NCBI GenBank assembly: GCA_030522415.1
Contig: CM060109.1
Span: 34,168,892 to 34,232,891, forward strand
Direction of reading: 5' to 3'
Origin: Channallabes apus
Taxonomy: Eukaryota; Chordata; Actinopteri; Siluriformes; Clariidae
DNA length: 64,000 bases
Part shown: positions 12,701-25,681 of the stretch, in pieces
How the letters are laid out: every line of letters starts with the position of its first letter
Numbering within the stretch: position 1 is the stretch's first letter
Notes under the pieces: model-generated
The model's input: the letters and a program-made list of their open reading frames with translations, nothing else
Told to the model about the DNA's origin: nothing
Database searches by the model: none
Translations under genes and position numbers: made by a program

Positions 12701-13738
12701 TTACTTATGTGACTTTTTGACACACTGCACAAATTGTTTATCAAAAAAACAGACATTTTAAAGATATATATATATCATATTCTGTGAAATTTTCTGCAGA
12801 ATGTTTATGTGGATCAAATATTTTTACATTAATATTTTTATTAACATGACGGCACCGACACAGATTATAATCATGCAGCAGTACATGTGTCGCAAGAGTT
12901 TTCAGGAGGGAGCAGCGAGCAGTTGGGATATAAAAACGCTGCATCAGGATGCTGACGCACTGATGTGACACCAGGGTGTCGATCCAGAAATGTTCATGCA
13001 TCAGCCCAAAAGCACCCTGTTACGTGCAAAAAGAGAGGCGAATACTCTGAGCTTGCACTATCGCTGACAAATATCACCTTCACCTAACATCCATATGTCA
13101 AACACAGCATGCCATCCCATTCAGATTTCTGAGTGCAATGACTGTGAAAGGCTTAAATAATAGCTGTCCTTCACATCCCTCCTATCAGTATTGATATTAT
13201 CTATAGCATGCTTGTTTTTGCTCAGCCCTGTCCTATGTGCTAAAATTGGCTGCTTTTAATGCCTTAACCTAGAATTACTGGAATGGGCAGAACAGATTTC
13301 AGTACAACAGTGACTGAGCTATTCAGACAACAAGAAAAACAATACAACACCCTGTAAAACATTCATTTTTACTATTGTCTTTGCACAGCCTGTTCTAAGT
13401 CAGCTCTAGTGTGATTTCAGTCCTTCCTGATTTTAATGTAAGAAAAGAAGTACTGTGTGGATTTAAACTCAAAGAATAGTTACATACAGTAATAGAATAT
13501 TGTCAAGGAGATATAAGCCACATTAATACCTTCTAGGCATTACACAAAAACTATTATTTCTTTATATTAGCAGATAATAGACTATTGCTTACAATACTGA
13601 GTGATACTTAAATTTCGAATTAGCTGTTGCAATGGGGAAAACAGCCCTAAGCTCTGAGGACAAATCTTAATACATTTTTTAATTTGAAGTTTTTGATGAG
13701 TTGCACCGAAAAGCAAGCGGAGAAACAGTATTACTTAC
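9753..13738. other. lmo7 upstream/intronic desert
   Basis: AT-rich noncoding DNA with only short homopolymer runs and a small CA run near 12437. The LMO7 CH segment normally encoded between the exons at 13.8 and 8.5 kb (the KKINRL region) was not found on the minus strand. Confidence 0.4.
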
Positions 13739-13802
13739 CAATAGAAAACAAACCAATCTTGGAGGCAACTCCGGAGGTCCCAAACCTCTTCGTAGTGACA
13801 GC
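13739..13802 (-). pseudogene. Fossil lmo7 first CH-domain exon with deletion
   Basis: A GCAAAG acceptor and GTAAGT donor (13738-13733) frame a 64-nt block. One frame opens with AVTTKRFG, matching the AVTxxxF start of the LMO7/LIMCH1 CH domain. The next frame continues DLRSCLQDWFVFYW, matching DFRxxLENGxLLCx position by position up to the splice junction. The intact exon should be about 71 nt; loss of seven bases between the two halves explains both the shift and the missing D-K residues. It is on the same strand and upstream of the 8440-8549 exon, as expected. This is a short match made by eye, so the assignment rests partly on the order of the three fossil exons. Confidence 0.5.
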
Positions 13803-14504
13803 CTTTGCAGTCAGAACAAACACAGGAAGCCACAGTAGGTGAGAAGGTAAGAAGTGAATTAGAAACGATTTTCCAGACTTTCACTGCTACAGTATCCTAA
13901 ACTGACCTGCACAACAACACAGTTTAGTTTCTGGAGCAGAGACTTGGCTCATTTGGTTCACCTCATGTTTCTGCCAGACCTTCTGCAAACAGGGCCGGAG
14001 CTCAGCAGCCAAACCACAGAGAACCACAGAGAACAAGAACATTTAAAAAGAATGTGACAATACAGAATAGAGTGCTAACCTCATGCCTTACCAATGATCT
14101 AAAGCAAGTGATGCAGGATACACTGTAGCCAGATACCCTATTGTTACTTAACCACAAGAGGAAATACTTGTGTTGTTTTTACACCCCCTTTTACAGTGTG
14201 TTCTCTGAGTGGCTGCTTTATAGCTTCTCAAATGTTCTACTAAGAGTGCAGGAATGTTTTGTCTTATCAAGAACATAGAGGATCATTTTTGCTTTGTTAC
14301 AAGAGAAAACTGGTTTTTTTTACAAGATCTAAATAACTATAAGATGGATATAAGCTTGTCTCGTACCTTTAGTCCAGGTAACTTTTACTGGCAAAATCTA
14401 AAAGATGCTAGTTTCATATTGAGCTTCATGATGTGTTTCTGTTAATAATAGGTATATGCATGTATTTACAAAAATAGAAAAGTTAATCAGAAATCATATC
14501 TCAC

Positions 14505-14800
14505 TCACTCAATCTTCCACACCGCTTTATCCTGCATTCAGGGTCACGGCGACCTGGAGCCTATCCCAGGAGGCTTAGAGCATGAGACATGGTACATACA
14601 CACATACACTGCGGGCAATTTGGGAACGCCAATTCGCCTAACCTGCATATCTTTGGACTGTGGGAGGAAACCCACCAAGCATGTGGAGAACATGCAAACT
14701 CCATGCACACAGAGACAGGAATCGAGCCTGCCCGGGAATCGAACCCGGACGTACAAGGAGACGGAGACGGTGCTAACCACTACACCGCCGTGCCACCCAG
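14505..14800 (-). mobile_element. tRNA-headed fish SINE, second copy
   Basis: Inverted copy of the element at 9352-9752. The box-B-like segment appears as GGGAATCGAACCC on the plus strand near 14734, and the head GGTGGCACGG lies at the right end. The left end carries the GGATAAAGCGGTGTGG-type terminus and a tail rich in GAGT. Confidence 0.8.
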
Positions 14801-16374
14801 AAATCATACTGTATTATAATTAAACTCATTTACTTCTTGATTATGCCTTGAAATCAAGTGGTAGTGACAGTCAGGACAACTCAGTGTAAGGCAAGTAAAA
14901 CTGGCTAAGCTGGGATCAGCAGGTGCTGGTGAACAATCCTGAGCTTTACTGTCATTTACATCCGAGATGTCAAATCTTATCTTTCCAACAGAGCATGGAC
15001 AAATCTAGTTGTACTGTTTTAATCAACTGATCTCTGTTTTCAACCTACTGTTGAGCAAGTGTGATTCCTACTTGCCTGGAATGAACTTATGTTGCCTTTA
15101 TGAACAATATTATGAACCACCCATAATACTGCATAGAAAGGTCACAAACCACATAAAATAAAATGAAAAATACATTTTAAAAAATGAGTAAAAGGAAAAG
15201 GTGATATTCAACATCATAATTTACTGGGTGAAGTGTAGGTGTGCTGGAATGGAGAGTTCAATATGTGCTTCTCTCATTTTATTGGTTAAGGTAACCTACT
15301 GTAACAAAGAATCACAATAAATGTGTGCTTTCGCAATTTTTTTCTCCTTAAAATCCTGAACATTTTCACTGAAAACATAATAGAGGTACTACTGTAATAA
15401 TAAATAATATAATGAACGTTCCGGTGGAAGTTCCTATAATCTAAATTGCTATGTGTCAAAATAACAATCACCCACACAAAGCATCTGGCTTTCTATGCAG
15501 ATGCATGCCGTGTAGCAACATCATTTATTATCCTGCGTAATTACTTTAAGCCCTTTAAATCACATCTTAAGCAATTCAATGATTACTGCAGTAAGAGTAA
15601 TTAGAAAAACATGAAGATACTAGAATGAAGAATGAGTTTCTGAACCCACTGATACATCCTGCAAGTTAAAAGGACTAAGAAAAAATAGGAAACATCCCAA
15701 ATTTGCCTAATCAATATTATTAGTAGGAGTCAGGGGCAAAAAAAGAATGAGTGAGTATACCATGAGAATCAAAATAATGGAGTCTAGTAAAAGAATGTGG
15801 ACATATGACTACATTTTCCACACAAATTCCACACATTAACAGCCCTGTTAATCATTTAAGAGGGAAGCCTACAGTAGTAACAACATCTTCCTACAAAGGT
15901 TATATCAGGCTGCTGCTCTAAAATGCTCCTGCCAAAGACCATGGCACATAATGAATGAAGCTTCATATACATGTGACAGCCGTGGGTCACAGTGAAAGCA
16001 TTAACTTTTACCTTTCAAAAAATAAGAACAAAAACCCAGTGCTAAACTAAACAAACTGTGTAAAATGTCATTGTTTAAATTATTATAGCTATACAGAAAC
16101 ATCCTACTGTTTGGGCCTGACTGGCATAGGAGGTAGAGTCTGGCGGAGGATTATGGTGGGATTACATAAAATATGGTTACTGACCTGTGTAATCACAATC
16201 ATGCTACAGTATATGTGCAAAACATGTCTATTAAAAAGAAAAAAGAAACATGAGCGGGAATCAAAAAATAAAACAAATAAATAAAATACAATAAAAAATA
16301 AAACTACTAAAACAGAAACTCTGAAGTTTCCAGAGGAACAGTGATTTTTTTTATTTTACTCAATTGCAGCTAGG

Positions 16375-16655
16375 CTGTACGGCGCTGTCGCCTTGCACCT
16401 CCAGGGTCTGGGTTTGATTCCCGGCCAGACTCGATTCCCGTCTGTGTGCATGGAGATTGCATGTTCTTCCCGTGCTTGGTGGGTTTCCTCCCACAGTTCA
16501 AAGACATGTAGGTTAGATTGAATGGCGTTCCCAAATTGCCCGTATGAATGAGTGTGAGTGAGTATATGTGTGCCTCGTGGGATAGGCTCTAGGCCCCCCG
16601 CAATCCTGAATACAGGATAAAGCGATATAGAAGTTAGTGAGTGAGTGAGTTAATT
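16375..16655 (+). mobile_element. tRNA-headed fish SINE, third copy
   Basis: Same family as 9352-9752, with head GCGCTGTCGCCTTGCACC, box-B-like GGTTTGATTCCC, the ACAGTTCAAAGACATG body and a (GTGA)n tail. It lacks the expanded GT array, so the array is specific to the 9.5 kb copy. Confidence 0.8.
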
Positions 16656-17138
16656 GCAGCTGATGGTTTTAAAGAAAAGAATAAACAGCGTGTTGCCATA
16701 AACCATACTTTAAATGTTGATGCTGCTACACAACTCTGTACTAGTATCTCTTAGGTCAGTGCATGTAACATCCAGCCATTTTTTGTGCTTAAAAAAAATA
16801 CTATTTTAAGACTTGCGTTCTTTCCTCTTTCCAACACATATCACTTTCACCATCTGAGATTTACAAATATGCTTCTAAGGCTAATCTGTTAATTCCAAAG
16901 CTGAACACACAGCTTGAAAGCTTGAGTTATTTCTATCATCTCTAGAGCTTGTATACTTTATACTAACAGGCCTGATTTGCACCTTATAATTACATGGGCA
17001 CTTCTGAAGAAATAATGCTCTCCAGAAAGGTTCGTTTTCTTTCCCAAGCGCTTATGTCATTTATATTACCAGCATCTTACCACCCTCTAGTGGAATAAAA
17101 AAAAATCATATTCTGTCAGCCCATTAACAGCCACAAAT

Positions 17139-17338
17139 TTACATTTAGGCATTTGGCAGACGCTCTTATACAGAGCGACTTACATTTTTTTTTATCTCAT
17201 TACACATCTGAGCAGTTGAGGGTTAAGGGCCTTGCTCAAGGGCCCAACAGTGGCAACTTGGTGGTTGTGGGGTTTGAACCTGGGATCTTCCGAACCGTAG
17301 TCCAATGCCTTAACCACTGAGCTACCCCTGGTCCCATT
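17139..17338 (-). mobile_element. Second SINE type, GGTAGCTCAGTGGTTAAGG head
   Basis: On the minus strand the element starts with a tRNA-like head (GGTAGCTCAGTGGTTAAGG, then GGTTCAAACCCC) and ends with AAGTCGCTCTGTATAAGAGC and GTCTGCCAAATGCCTAAAT, a 3' end very common in fish genomes. Related copies lie at 24116-24345 (plus) and 24720-24893 (minus). Confidence 0.8.
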
Positions 17339-18305
17339 TAATAGTATTAAAGTAAATAAAAGGGTGCATGGTTTGTTTAGAGTTATAAAAAGTAGATGTG
17401 CCGTATTTGTGCTGCTTTCCGATGTTTAAAGAATCTAATTTTAAGACTCTATATGAGATATGATACTGTATTTTAACAAAGCCAGCACACACATTCACCA
17501 GGCCAATTGGAACACCTCTAGCCTTACTTATATAAGCATTTATCAGCAGCACAATAAATAAAATCTTCAGTTAATGTTCACAACCAAAAATCATGATATC
17601 ATTGTCATGGTTGCTGGTGCCCACTTGGCTGGTTTGAATACTTCAGAAACAAATCTCATGGAATTTTTTTTGCACAAAAGACTATAGTTTACACAATGTG
17701 TGGAAATGAAAAGAAAGAAAAAAATCTGTGAATGCAAAATACTTCAAACCATGAGGAAGATTAGGAGATGACCACATTAGGTTCTAAATCTCACAGTAGC
17801 CATTGGAACTGGACAGTTTTAAGAAAGTTTAAGTCCAGTCCAATACTTAACAAATGCAAACCCAGGAATCAGGAAAGTGTTGATCTGACAAACAATTACA
17901 AGTCAATATGTACTGTACAAAGACCTTCACCTTTAATGTAATTCTGTGCATCAGAAAAAGATAATCTGTATGGAGCATGTTTTACACACAGTTTCTTTCT
18001 TCTGCAGTCTATAGAGAAACTGCTACTTAATTCTGGTCTAATTTAGCGTGTCAGTGTGATGGAGCAGAAAAGGCATAGTTAAAGTTCAAGTAGTAATTAA
18101 ACATAAATTTAAAAAATACTATAAATGCATACACTGACACATTAAGTTTCTTTGTTTCATTCTTAATGACACATTAGGTCACAGGAATTTGCAGCAAGAT
18201 TTTTGCAAATAATTGCTTTATCAAAGATGCAATTCAGCATGTAATCAAACATTTTAACATTTGCAAATTGTTGGCAGTTTCTTCTTGAGACAGTAGGTGA
18301 GTATT

Positions 18306-21300
18306 TTAGGCTTTGGATAGAGCCACAACAGTGAAGCGAAGCTCTTGTGGATCACGTGCCATGAATTTCTTACAGACCCTTGCAGCATCCTACAAACAAA
18401 TAAAGATAAAGTTCTACATTACATTAAGCTAAAAATCTTCCTCGCCACAACACAAACATCTGAATAGAACATCTTTACAGATATTGTAATAGCTAAGAAT
18501 GTTTCTCCAGATACAATAACAAATTGTTTAATAGACAGAATATGAACAGGTTGACTGCAAAATGAGACATTGTTTTTCAGTTTTGAGAAAAACGAGTTGT
18601 CAAAAGAAGGAAGAAGTCCTACCAGCTGTGAGAGAATATGTTGTGCATTTTGTTTTTAGCAACAAGGATGTTAAAAAGGATAAATGACAAATATTTTTCT
18701 TTGCAAAATGTTGTCTCCATAAGTTGACAACAACAGTGACTTATCATTCTACTATGTGCCATATAAATTAAGCAATATCACAGAAGAGGGAGTGGTGTTG
18801 TGTTGGTTATCAGCACAGCTGTGATGCTGTCGAAGGCAACTGTGCTGGTATCCAGCACAATGGCATAACCTTGGGCGAGGTAATGCATTTGTACAACAGT
18901 TCTACAAACAACATTTATTAACAACAGATTACGATTCATTTATTTAACCAGTTATTTTGCTCTGCCAACACATGTCCACAGTACATGCACTAACGTTCAA
19001 AAGTTTGGGGTCACTTGCAAATTTCTTTGTTTTTGTTTAGTGATTTATTTTCAACATTCTACAACAATACTGGGGATGTCAAAACTATAAAATAACACAT
19101 ATGGAATTAGGTAATCACATAACAAAAACAACAGTTAGTTGTTATTTTAAGACACAGAGGTCAGCCTTTCTGTAATAGTTATTTCAAGAACAGTATTGTC
19201 AAGTGCATTTGCAAAATCTGTCAAGCACCATAAGGAAACTGGCTCTCATGAAGGCCGTCCCAGGAGGACGAGACCAAAACCTATTCTAAATGAATGAGAA
19301 GTTCATTTAGAGTTATCAGCCTGAAAAATGACCAATTAACAGCACCTCAGATTAGAGGCGTTATGAAGTCTTTACAGAGCATAAGTAGCAGACACATCTC
19401 AATATCAACTGTTTAAAGGAGATTAATGTATTATTTGGACGCCTTCAGCATTCCTTTACAATGTACAAAGAAATAAAAATCAGGAACGATCATGGAGTTA
19501 GAAAGTGACCCCAAACTTCAGAAAGGTAGTGTAGGTGGTGTGACTATACAGTAGATTCCAATCTTTCATTTGAAGCTCATGAAGATAATATTAGAAGGAT
19601 AGCATACTTTCATCTCACAAATATTGCCAAGATAAGAGATGTACAGTACCGTCACAACACAATGCAGATAAATTATTTCATGCTATTGTCACCTACATAA
19701 ACAAGCTCCAGTTGCTCCAGAATGCAGCAGCAAGTGTGCTTACTAGAACCTGAAGATATGAGCACATAACCCCTATATTACCCACACTGCACTGGCTCCC
19801 AGTAAAATACAGAAAATACTACTATTGACCTATACACAGGCCACAGTACCCGAGTGAACTGTCTTACGATCCGCCACACATACTTCGATCAAAGGATGCA
19901 GGCTACTTCTCAGTAGCGAAATCTACAGCAGGGAACAGAGCTTTTTCTTACAAAGTCCCAATATTATGCAATAGCCTTCCAATTAATGTTTAGGACTCAG
20001 ATACAGTCTCAGTGCTTAAGTCTAGACTGAAAACTAATTCATTTAGCCCAGCATTTCTGTAAATAGATTTGCCTCAGGTAAAGGAGCAGATTTGAGAGAC
20101 TGAGTATTGGACACATAGTAGTATGGTAAACTGGTATGTGGATGCTGTCTATGTTTGAGTGTCTCTTTCCGACCACTCAGGTTTGTTGACGATGGAGTGA
20201 CTGGTTGCTTTACTTCCCCCTCATGTCTGTGTTTCTTTCTGGCTCTCCTGTCTAGTTACGCTGTCATAATTAGTCCTGCTGGAGTCCCTGCTTGCTTTTC
20301 ACTTTATACATTATGTGGCTTTGACCATACCTACAGTACTGTAACTATTATCTATCTCCCCCTTCCCTCTCTCCCTGTTTCTCTGTCTCATGTGTCTGCA
20401 TGCATATGGTGACTGGGGACGGTTTCACTTTTATAAGTATCAAGAAGATAGTCCTGGACTCGGCTGATGCAGACAGCTATTCTCTGAGGACTTGTGACTG
20501 CAGACACTCAATAGTTCACGACAGGAATTTCCTACAGTTTTGTATCTGAGCCACCAGTAAGGAAATTGGACTCCACAGTAACTCAAACACATATTTGAAT
20601 TTAAATACATTGTATTGAATGTCCAGCCACCTAACACACAGTAGGACTGCAAAACAATTCCTGCTATGAAGATGGGTTCCATGTTGAGTCTGGTTCCTCT
20701 CAAGGTTTCTCCCTTTTGCCATCTCGGGTTTTTCCCTTGCCACGTTATCGGCTAGTTCATCAGGGACAATCTAATCATTTTGATTTATACATAATTTCTC
20801 CACATTTCAAACCAATTTCCCCAATTTTCTTTTGATTCTGTAAAGCTGCTTTGTGACAATGGTCATTGTTAAAAAAAGCACATAAAATTTAATTGAAAAC
20901 AAATATCTTTCCACGCATGACGGAACTAACTAACTGCAACTGCCAGTTAGTGTAATTAAGAGAGGTGAAAGTAGTTTTAAATTCTTACCAGTATTATGTA
21001 GCCTAAATGTGAGGAGAATAAACCATGGAGTTGGTGGACAGTCCTATAAATCATGTACACTTCTCTACATATTTCCACTTATTCTGCTTCAGAATATCAG
21101 CTACATTAACTTCTGTGTTTAACAGTACTGGATGTGGAAAGCTAAAGGAAAAATGAAAAGCTAGTGTACTAGGGTATACAATTCTTTGATACACATAAGT
21201 AATGTCTTTTGCTTAGGGGCCTTGTGTTAGAAGATAGTTAGCTTTGTACTGTAGCTCACCATGGGCATAAATAAAAACTATTTTACTCGGAACGACTCAC

Positions 21301-24300
21301 AAGCAATTATTTGTTACAAAGTGATTAAACGGCTGAAAGTGCTTCTGTAACTGGTTTTGAATGTGGGCTTTTGGCAGGTATATAATTTCTGTTGTAGACA
21401 AAGAAATAGCGCATCTCATTAGTGTTGTAGCATTATATCTGCTTAATTTTCTTTCATAAATATTATAACGAAGTGCATTATCCAGTGCAAAACCAGTGCA
21501 ATGATTGTTTAAAGCTTAGATAAGAAAAATAGATAGCAATTTTCAACAAAAATATTTTGTTATATTGTAGGCAACCTTTTGGACCTGAGGAAAATAACTT
21601 GCCAAACTAAGCAAAAGTCCAAAAATGGTATTTATTGAGTTCTGTAGTCAAACTGTTCATATATACTGTATGTATTTACCTCAAGGAAACTGTCCTCTGT
21701 GGTTTTCCCATGAACTATTGGAAAAGGCTTCCGGCCATCTGCAAAGTAGCCAAATGAACTGTTTAACATCTCCATTATCATATTTTACATAATTATGCAC
21801 CTAATCCATTTAATAGTATTTTTTTTAATACTTACCCAGTTCATATAAATGTCCTCCAACATTCACAAAGGCAACAAAATGTAAATCCACCTTTTCATCC
21901 ACACTTGGCGCCTGTTAGACAAGCAATGTTTTTTATATATTCATGGAAGATTTAGAGGTGTCCCTAGGCAACATATTATTTTAAACATCTCAAATAAAAC
22001 TTTAATAAAGAAAGAAATTAAGAAATTATATGTTTACAGGATGCATGGTTTTAGAACACCTGTCCCAATACAAAGCTTTTCTGACTGATCACCGTTATGC
22101 TATGATGATGGGATTGTCTTTTCCAGATTTACAGTATATTTTCCACATTAAAAAGCCACAATGGATCACTGAATGGTTAATTAAGAATGTAAACAACGTA
22201 AACCAAACGTTGTCTTTTAGATCTCATTCCAATTAAACACCTATAATGTTACTGGACTGATGTCTTAGATATTGGTCAGCCATCACATCACCTCCACGAC
22301 CACCACCATCATCATCATCATAAGATTAAATGAGGGAAAACCTTTTGGAAGAATCGGCACTCTTGAACAGTTCAAGAGCCTTGAAATTATATGCCAAAGC
22401 TCACTGAAGCTGTTGTGGTAGCCGAAATATTACTCATATTTTATGTTAATTTTGCCCTTTTTCATCCATCTACAGTTCATGTGACTAACACAACTTCAAC
22501 GTGACATAATATTTAACCAACCTCTGTCTGTCCTTCCTGAGCACTTGACTCATGTGTTACACGGATACTCTGAAACACAGTAAAATAAAAAATTTTGAAC
22601 CAACCGGATGTTAAATTTAGTTCAGTGCCTCTGGACAACAGCATACAATATTTAAACAAACCTCATCTTTTTCTAAGAAAGCTGCTTTCTCCTCTGGGCT
22701 CATCTTAGAAGACTGCATAATAAATGTCTTGAGTGCCGAGTCAGGCTCTGCCAAACAATTGCACATGACTTATTATAAATATTACTTTCAGTAAACCTAT
22801 AATTGCATACTACAGTAAGTGATAACATAAAATGTATTCATAATAAATAATATTTGTAACACAGAAAAACTGAAAACATTTGTACATAATTTTAATAGTT
22901 CATATAATAATCACTTACCAAACTCAAGATGTGTTTGGTTATTTGCTACTGCATGAATCAATCCTATTGTGCCACATGCATTTCCAATAGTTTGTTTCAT
23001 GAAGTAAACCTCTGATGACACTTCCTGTCCCTGTGCCTTAATATTTTCTTCCTCTTGCAGTCTAAATGACTCATACTGTAAAAATAAAAATTATATAAAA
23101 AATTTGTTATTCCACCCTTATTAATTAGTACCTATCTTTGCCACTGACTCACTGGTCTTGGCAGGATATCAATAAATCGAAACCTAATGTGACTTATGTT
23201 GTACCATTATACTGCTCAGGTACTGTAGCATAACAAATGTTAGGCCTTGAGAAGTACTGTTTAACATAATCTGCATTATCCTTCTGCCATATGTTTGCAG
23301 GTGGTTTAATGTAGAAATATGTTTAATATGTGTAATATGTTATAGTGCTGTGAAATCAAGGGTGAGTCCGACATCCAATTTGTGTGTGTATAAAGTGTTC
23401 ACTTTTTGACCATCCTGTGTACTGTAAACACTAAAGACTGTTGTGTGAATAATTCACAGGAGATCGGTAGTTTCTGAAACTGGGCCATCAGGTACAAACA
23501 ACCATGCCATGGCAAAATTTGTAAAGATCACATAAGATTTTTTTCATTAAACAAAATATTTTTTGTGTCTTATATTTACTATGAAGATATTTGCTTCTAT
23601 ACTATTATCAGTATTGATGTAGATTTACAAAAGTGTATGCAAAATGATCTACATATCTTGCCCTTTAAATAAAGGCAAATAAACCATATGTATTCACTTG
23701 CATACTGACATTTCATGGTGTTTTTCCCCCATTTGACGGTAGTAAATGAGACAGTAGAGACTCACCACCCTACATTATCCTGGTGTCCTGCATAAGCAGC
23801 TCTGATCTAGTCACCCTAATTCAGGGTCTAAAACTTAGGACCTTTAGTAGGAGTTCTATCTCCTTGTTGCTTGCACCAAAATCTGAATGTGAATGTGAAT
23901 TTAACTAACTGGACAACTATTCCACTCGTCAGAGTTTCACTTTTAACAATTGTGTTTACGTAGGATGTATTCTCTTGTTTATTCACTGACATTTCTTGCC
24001 ACACAAGATATTTAGCTCTTCCAGGAAAAGCTTAATAGGTCAGGTATTCTCGGATAACTATTCTCAGATGCACACTACTGTGGAATTTAGATAGAACAGT
24101 AGAGATAGAGGCAGTCGTAGCTCAGAGGGCTAAGGCACTGAGTTACTGATCGGAAGATCCGATTTGATCCCCAGCTTCACCAGGTTGCCACTTTTGGGCC
24201 CTTGAGCAAGGCTGTCTGCTCCAGTGACACTGTAGCATGGCTGACCCTGCGCTCTGACCCCAGTTATGCTGGAATATGTGAAGAAAGAATTTCACTGTGC

Positions 24301-25681
24301 TGTAATGTACAGTATATGTGACTAATAAACGCTAAACTTAGCTTAACTGACTGACATTCACCTAAAAATCCGGTATTCACTAATCTATTTCCATTTTCCC
24401 TTTTTTTGTTTTTGTGATTGCTCCTCACAAAATTCTCAGTAAACTCTAAGTAATTCTGTGTTAAAAATTCCAAGGTGATGAAAGATGCCAGTACAGGAAC
24501 ACCCAGCATCAACTATCATGCCGTGTTTACAGACACTTGTTCTGCTTTTCCAACGTTTAATATCAACTGATGCCTGAAATGCTGGTTTATACAACATACA
24601 CCACATGACATACATTGTGTTGGAATTTGGGTGGAGTTCAGTTCTTGTCTAATGAGCTGTTTGTGTATACTTGTCATTTTGGCATTTTAATTGTTTCACT
24701 ATAGTTCCTGAACATTTAGAGTATTTAGCAAACGCCTTTATTCATAGGAAATTATCAAAATTTTATCTCGTTATACATCTGAAGGTTAACGGCCTTGCTA
24801 AAGGGGCCAACAGTGGCAACTTGGTGGTGCTGGCATCTGACCCTGTGTTTTCTGATCAGTAGTCCAACGCCTTAACCACTGAGCTACCCCTGACCATCAT
24901 AAATTGTTTACAGTAGTTAATGAATAATGTGCTGAACAATTGATAGTTAAATAATATGCTCGGATATAAATTAATACCACCATCTGAATGTGTATCATTC
25001 AACGTACATCATGTACTAAAGTCTTTGATCTATCTAAAGTCAATAGAGATGTACCTTTTCTGTGACTGGGAAGAGGAGCAGGACAGCACAAACAGGACTG
25101 GGTACTAGTATAAGAAGCTCTGGGTCCAAACCAAAGACATCTCCAAACTGCCAGCTAGGTACTAAGCCCAACTGTCGTAAAAACTGCAAGATAAAAAAAA
25201 AGTCAAAAAGATGAAAAAATAATAAATATATTTAGTGAGAGCTGAAGAAGTGATGAGTCAGGTTGTGTGCCTCTCGGGTGATAAAACATTATGTCATTAC
25301 ATCACCTCTGATTGTAAAAACAAGAAATAAGCACCCTGGAAGTCTTAACTTTCCTCTCTTAAGACCCCCTTTGATTGACTTGAACACCTGACTCTGGTTT
25401 AGCGGAAGACCAGAACTGAGTCAAGACATCTACTCACTTGGTTCATTACCTGCAAGACAAACAGCAAACAAATCAGTTAACACAACAGTGTCTCAAGTTT
25501 AAGCTAAAGAACGTGGTCTAAGCTGAAGCACAGGCTCAGTGCAACGTTAATACCTAAACTACCGAGTCACAGTACAAACCGCACTCAAGTCTATTAATGC
25601 CATGGCTAGCACATCGGATAAAATTAAAAGCTCACATACATCTGGATTAGACTCTAGCGGTAACCAGCGTTGTCCTTCCAT
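18306..25681 (-). CDS. uchl3: Ubiquitin carboxyl-terminal hydrolase isozyme L3 (UCHL3), nine coding exons
   Basis: Exons on the minus strand: 25681-25640, 25449-25438, 25183-25055, 23075-22919, 22747-22662, 22569-22522, 21911-21836, 21738-21680 and 18389-18306. All have AG acceptors and GT donors and join in phase to 230 codons, the length of human UCHL3. UCHL3 is a cysteine protease that removes small adducts from the C-terminus of ubiquitin and NEDD8. The protein begins [15 protein letters not shown]. Catalytic residues fall at the family positions: Cys95 in NACGTIG, His169 in VDLHFVAF and Asp184 in YELDGRKPFP. The C-terminus, [15 protein letters not shown], is UCHL3-like; UCHL1 has a different end and is rejected. 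Exon 2 is only 12 nt (VMNQ). The last intron (~3.3 kb) holds a TIR element and a LINE copy. The gene diverges from sgo2 over a short shared promoter, and lmo7 follows on the same strand. Confidence 0.97.
18992..19530. mobile_element. DNA transposon-like element with terminal inverted repeats, no ORF
   Basis: The ends are inverted copies of AAGTTTGGGGTCAC (left 19001-19014; right about 19505-19518), enclosing about 500 bp with no coding capacity. A diverged relative lies at about 37195-37560, sharing internal motifs such as ATTAACAGCAC and GCAAAATC. It looks like an old non-autonomous element. It sits in the last uchl3 intron. Confidence 0.6.
19690..20900 (+). mobile_element. LINE 3' half: end of ORF2 plus 3' UTR
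   Basis: The plus strand encodes a decayed LINE ORF2 C-terminus: [15 protein letters not shown], a stop, then [20 protein letters not shown], a block typical of fish non-LTR elements. It is followed by about 800 bp of 3' UTR with CTCAAGGTTTCTCCC, TTTTTCCCTTGCCAC and GTAAAGCTGCTTTGTGACAA, and ends near TTAATTGAAAAC. It is 5'-truncated and has internal stops. It lies in the last uchl3 intron. Confidence 0.75.
24116..24345 (+). mobile_element. SINE, GTAGCTCAGAGGGCTAAGGC head
   Basis: The tRNA-like head is followed by a box-B-like GATTTGATCCCC, then GGGCCCTTGAGCAAGGC and a CTGTGCTGTAATGTAC region near the end. It shares its head and GGGCCCTTGAGCAAGGC block with the element at 17139-17338 but has a different 3' end. 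It is in uchl3 intron 3. Confidence 0.65.
24720..24893 (-). mobile_element. SINE copy, degraded 3' end
   Basis: Inverted relative of 17139-17338: GGTAGCTCAGTGGTTAAGG on the minus strand, the CAACAGTGGCAACTTGGTGG block on the plus strand, and an eroded end (TTTAGCAAACGCCTTTATTC). It is in uchl3 intron 3. Confidence 0.7.

Larger units (their letters stand above)
13803..18305. other. Region between uchl3 3' end and lmo7 fossil exons
   Basis: No intact gene was seen. It contains two full tRNA-headed SINE copies (14505-14800, 16375-16655), a second SINE type (17139-17338) and the uchl3 3' untranslated region on the minus strand. An ATTAAA-type signal on the minus strand occurs near 17937-17932; the true poly(A) site is not determined. 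Confidence 0.45.

Noticed and set aside
14589..14823. tRNA genes at the GGTTCGATTCC-type sites
   Set aside because: The box-B-like motifs belong to repeated SINE copies; no cloverleaf with acceptor pairing was seen.
18780..18890. Short inverted pattern (GGTTATCAGCACAG ... GCATAACC)
   Set aside because: Arms are short and imperfect; it does not stand out from background enough to report as an element.
18306..25681. Calling the deubiquitinase UCHL1 and its neighbour LIMCH1
   Set aside because: The N-terminus [10 protein letters not shown], the C-terminus VCKKFM-RDP-ELRF and the 230-residue length are those of UCHL3, whose usual neighbour is LMO7. Both pairs are paralogous, so the distinction needed checking.
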